Positions 7,773 to 9,619 of a stretch of 9,619 nt of DNA are shown in pieces. The DNA lies in contig JAQTVS010000085.1 in NCBI GenBank assembly GCA_028706735.1, positions 1 to 9,619 on the forward strand. Reading direction: 5' to 3'. Under the pieces are notes generated by a model. The model ran no database searches. It had not been told where the DNA came from and worked only from the letters and a program-made list of their open reading frames with translations. The first letter of the stretch is position 1. Every line of letters begins with the position of its first letter. This DNA comes from Thiomonas sp. Its GTDB lineage: Bacteria; Pseudomonadota; Gammaproteobacteria; Burkholderiales; Burkholderiaceae_C. A program made the position numbers and the translations under genes.

Positions 7773-9275
7773 TTATTTGCTCTTGGTCGGGCCGCTGGCG
7801 TCTGGCTTGGGGCTGCTGGCCGCGCCCGATGAGGCGGGGGCCTTGAGCTTGGCCGTGTTCGCCGGATGTTTGGCGGTGACCACCGTCTTGCCTTCCAGGT
7901 AGTTCATGGCCTGGGTCAGTTGCCAGTCTTCCTTGCTGCCGTATTCCGGCAGTTTGGGGAGTTTGCTCGGGTCTTTTTGCAGTTCTGCTTCGAGCAGGCG
8001 GCGCGCCTCATCCTGTTTGCGGACATCTTCTTCCACGCGTTTGACGTCCGCCGCTTCGCTGCCGGTGCCGATCTGGTTCTTGTAGTCGATCTCGCGCATG
8101 CGCAGCGCGGCATACGGGTCGCCGCTTTCCAGCGGATCGACTTCGTAGTTCGGGGTGATGCCCTTGCCCTGGATCGACTGGCCATTGGGGGTGTAGTAGC
8201 GCGCGGTGGTGAGCTTGAGCGCGGTGTCCGGCCCCAGCGGCAGCACGGTCTGCACCGAGCCCTTGCCGAAGGACAGCGTGCCCATGACCGCTGCGCGCTT
8301 GTAGTCCTGCAGCGCGCCGGTCACGATTTCCGAAGCCGAGGCCGAACCGCCATTGATCAGCACCACCAGCTTGACCGTCTTCACGCCCGGCGGCAACGTT
8401 TCGAGCGGGTTGTCGCCCGGACGGCTCATGTAGTCGCTCGGGGTGTTGCGATAGGTGGAGTTGGCTTCGGGCATCTGGCCCTTGGTGCTGACGATCACGG
8501 CGTCGTTCGGCAGGAATACCGAGGCCACGCCCACGGCGCTTTCCAGCAGTCCGCCCGGATCGTTGCGCAGATCAAGAATCAGCCCATTCATGTTCGGGTC
8601 TTCCTTGTACAGCGCGTCGATCTTGCGGACAAAGCTGCTGAGCGTGTCCGACTGGAACTGCGTGATGCGCACCCAGCCATAGCCAGGAGCAATCATCTTG
8701 CCCTTGACGCTTTGCACCTGGATGAGTTCACGCGTCACGGTGAACGTGAGGGTGCGGTTTTCCACCTTGCGCAGCACGGTGAGGGTGACCTTGGTGCCGG
8801 GCTTGCCGCGCATCAGCTTGACCGCGTCGTTCAGGCTCAGGCCCTTGACGGCGGTGTTGTCGATGCGGGTGATCAGGTCGCCCGCATGAATGCCGGCGCG
8901 GGCGGCGGGAGAGCCCTCGATAGGAGAAACCACCTTGACCAACCCGTCTTCTGCGGCGATTTCAATGCCGACGCCAACGAATTTGCCGCTGGTGCTTTCC
9001 TTGAAATCCTTGAAGTCTTTCTTGTCGAGATACTCGGAATGCGGGTCGAGGTTATTCACCATGCCGTTGATGGCATTTTCGACCAGCTTCTTGCCCTCGA
9101 CCGGCTCGAAAAAGTCGGCCTTGATCAGCCCGTACACGGCGGCGAACTGCTGCAGTTCCTCAAGGGGAAGCGGCGAGACGGTGTTGCGCGCCAGCGCCTG
9201 GACTTGCAGGGTGGCCATGATGCCGGTGATGGCGCCAACGGCAACCCAGGCTGCGACTCGGAATTTACTGGCCAT
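7773..9275 (-). CDS. ctpA: S41 carboxy-terminal processing protease CtpA
   Basis: A 500-residue envelope serine protease. A single N-terminal hydrophobic segment (about residues 7-24) followed by ALARN suggests Sec export to the periplasm, as signal anchor or cleaved signal. A helical region with LDPHSEYLD (76-84) precedes the PDZ domain, about 98-170, with GVGIEI (101-106) and SPAARAGIHAGDLI (122-135). The S41 domain follows: ILDLRNDPGGLLESAV (233-248), LINGGSASASEI (306-317) and SFGKGSVQ (335-342). By alignment to E. coli Tsp spacing, the catalytic residues are Ser313, Asp324 and Lys338, all present. A charged, coiled-coil-like stretch (410-436) and a low-complexity Ala/Ser/Pro/Lys tail (471-500) end the protein. 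The family trims C-termini of exported proteins and in several bacteria controls peptidoglycan hydrolases. It stands between gpmA and moeB on the same strand. The ATG at 9275 gives a sensible signal segment, but no clear Shine-Dalgarno is seen. Confidence 0.94.
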   Translation of the reverse strand: MASKFRVAAWVAVGAITGIMATLQVQALARNTVSPLPLEELQQFAAVYGLIKADFFEPVEGKKLVENAINGMVNNLDPHSEYLDKKDFKDFKESTSGKFVGVGIEIAAEDGLVKVVSPIEGSPAARAGIHAGDLITRIDNTAVKGLSLNDAVKLMRGKPGTKVTLTVLRKVENRTLTFTVTRELIQVQSVKGKMIAPGYGWVRITQFQSDTLSSFVRKIDALYKEDPNMNGLILDLRNDPGGLLESAVGVASVFLPNDAVIVSTKGQMPEANSTYRNTPSDYMSRPGDNPLETLPPGVKTVKLVVLINGGSASASEIVTGALQDYKRAAVMGTLSFGKGSVQTVLPLGPDTALKLTTARYYTPNGQSIQGKGITPNYEVDPLESGDPYAALRMREIDYKNQIGTGSEAADVKRVEEDVRKQDEARRLLEAELQKDPSKLPKLPEYGSKEDWQLTQAMNYLEGKTVVTAKHPANTAKLKAPASSGAASSPKPDASGPTKSK

Positions 9276-9309
9276 GGTGGGTCAAGCGGAGTGTCTTCGA
9301 AGAGCGCGC

Positions 9310-9340
9310 AGTATAGGGGGGCGCGTCAAATTTGCGTCAG
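9310..9340 (-). promoter_or_regulatory. Probable ctpA promoter with an 11-bp-spaced direct repeat
   Basis: On the minus strand TATACT (9315-9310) matches five of six -10 positions and would start transcription near 9303, leaving a leader of about 28 nt to the ctpA ATG. Upstream, TGACGC occurs twice exactly 11 bp apart (9339-9334 and 9328-9323), on the same DNA face. TTGACG (9329-9324) is too close to act as a normal -35 box; CTGACG (9340-9335) is 19 nt away. The promoter is inferred. Confidence 0.45.
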
Positions 9341-9341
9341 G

Positions 9342-9392
9342 GGCGCAGAACATCCCGCTGCGCCTGTGGGAATGGCGGGCTGCCGCGCAGCC
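9342..9392 (-). terminator. Two hairpins after gpmA, possible weak terminator
   Basis: Reading in the gpmA direction, GGCTGC-GCG-GCAGCC (9392-9378, 6-bp stem) is followed by GGCGCAG-N9-CTGCGCC (9364-9342, 7-bp stem, 9-nt loop). Both stems are perfect. Neither has a T-run, so they are not classical intrinsic terminators; they could slow polymerase, protect the gpmA 3' end or assist Rho. Read-through into ctpA is possible. Confidence 0.4.
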
Positions 9393-9408
9393 ATAGAGAT
9401 TTGGCGGC

Positions 9409-9619
9409 TCAGACCTTGCCGCCAGAGGCGTTGAGGTAGTAGCGCTGCAGCGGCTTGAGGTCGGCATCGAGCTCGTAGACCAGCGGAATGCCGTTGGGAA
9501 TGTTCAGGCCCGTGATGTCGGCATCCGAGATGTTTTCGAGGTATTTCATGATGGCGCGCATCGAGTTGCCATGCGAGACCACCAGGGTGCGCTTGCCTGC
9601 CTTGATGGCTGGAGCAAGC
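9409..9619 (-). CDS. gpmA: 2,3-bisphosphoglycerate-dependent phosphoglycerate mutase, C-terminal fragment
   Basis: The last 69 codons and stop of a gene that begins beyond the window. The tail contains [20 protein letters not shown], with the His of SHGNS being the second active-site histidine of the dPGM family, then [14 protein letters not shown], and it ends [15 protein letters not shown]. coli GpmA has the same segments (AHGNSLRALVKYL, LNIPTGVPLVYE, PLKRYYLG). The enzyme interconverts 3- and 2-phosphoglycerate in glycolysis and gluconeogenesis in the cytosol, through a phosphohistidine whose residue lies in the missing N-terminal part. ctpA lies 133 nt downstream on the same strand, with two hairpins and a probable separate promoter between them. 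This gene order is common in Burkholderiales. The assignment is firm even from the fragment. Confidence 0.93.
   Translation of the reverse strand, partial: LAPAIKAGKRTLVVSHGNSMRAIMKYLENISDADITGLNIPNGIPLVYELDADLKPLQRYYLNASGGKV

Noticed and set aside
7866..9434. Long open frame (522 codons) on the plus strand opposite ctpA
   Set aside because: No recognisable motif, compositional artefact, and it would run through the ctpA promoter and into gpmA.

Overview
The window is a compact, gene-dense piece of a GC-rich bacterial chromosome, about nine-tenths coding or more. The gene families, and above all the run gpmA, ctpA, moeB on one strand, fit a betaproteobacterium, most likely a member of the Burkholderiales. 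The genus cannot be fixed from this sequence. I see no tRNA, rRNA, insertion sequence, integrase or CRISPR array, and no stretch over 300 bases without a gene.

Layout. (1) Positions 1-1311, plus strand: the 3' end of a multidrug-type MFS transporter, then a YeaD-like hexose-6-phosphate mutarotase whose leader has a 9-bp inverted repeat and no Shine-Dalgarno sequence. (2) Positions 1312-5637: a divergon. On the minus strand, mmsA (CoA-acylating semialdehyde dehydrogenase) is followed by a GMC-family FAD-dependent dehydrogenase. A LysR-type regulator runs the other way from a 129-nt shared control region with nested inverted repeats. (3) Positions 5638-6941, plus strand: an ArsR-type regulator and a short-chain dehydrogenase, preceded by an AT-rich patch with dyads. 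(4) Positions 6960-9619, minus strand: gpmA (cut by the window end), ctpA and moeB, transcribed in that order.

How the genes may work together. In the divergon, the GMC enzyme would oxidise a hydroxyacid or alcohol to a semialdehyde, and MmsA would turn that into acetyl-CoA or propionyl-CoA, with the LysR protein sensing a pathway acid. The arrangement resembles the 3-hydroxypropionate-inducible hpdH/mmsA/lysR module known from Pseudomonas denitrificans, so 3-hydroxypropionate or a related C3/C4 hydroxyacid is the best substrate guess. The ArsR-SDR pair looks like a small self-regulated unit with an unknown ligand. The gpmA-ctpA-moeB block is housekeeping: glycolysis, envelope proteolysis and sulfur-carrier activation.

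I found no clearly new system. The most useful leads are the putative hydroxyacid divergon with its operator, the ArsR-SDR unit, and several small cis-elements.
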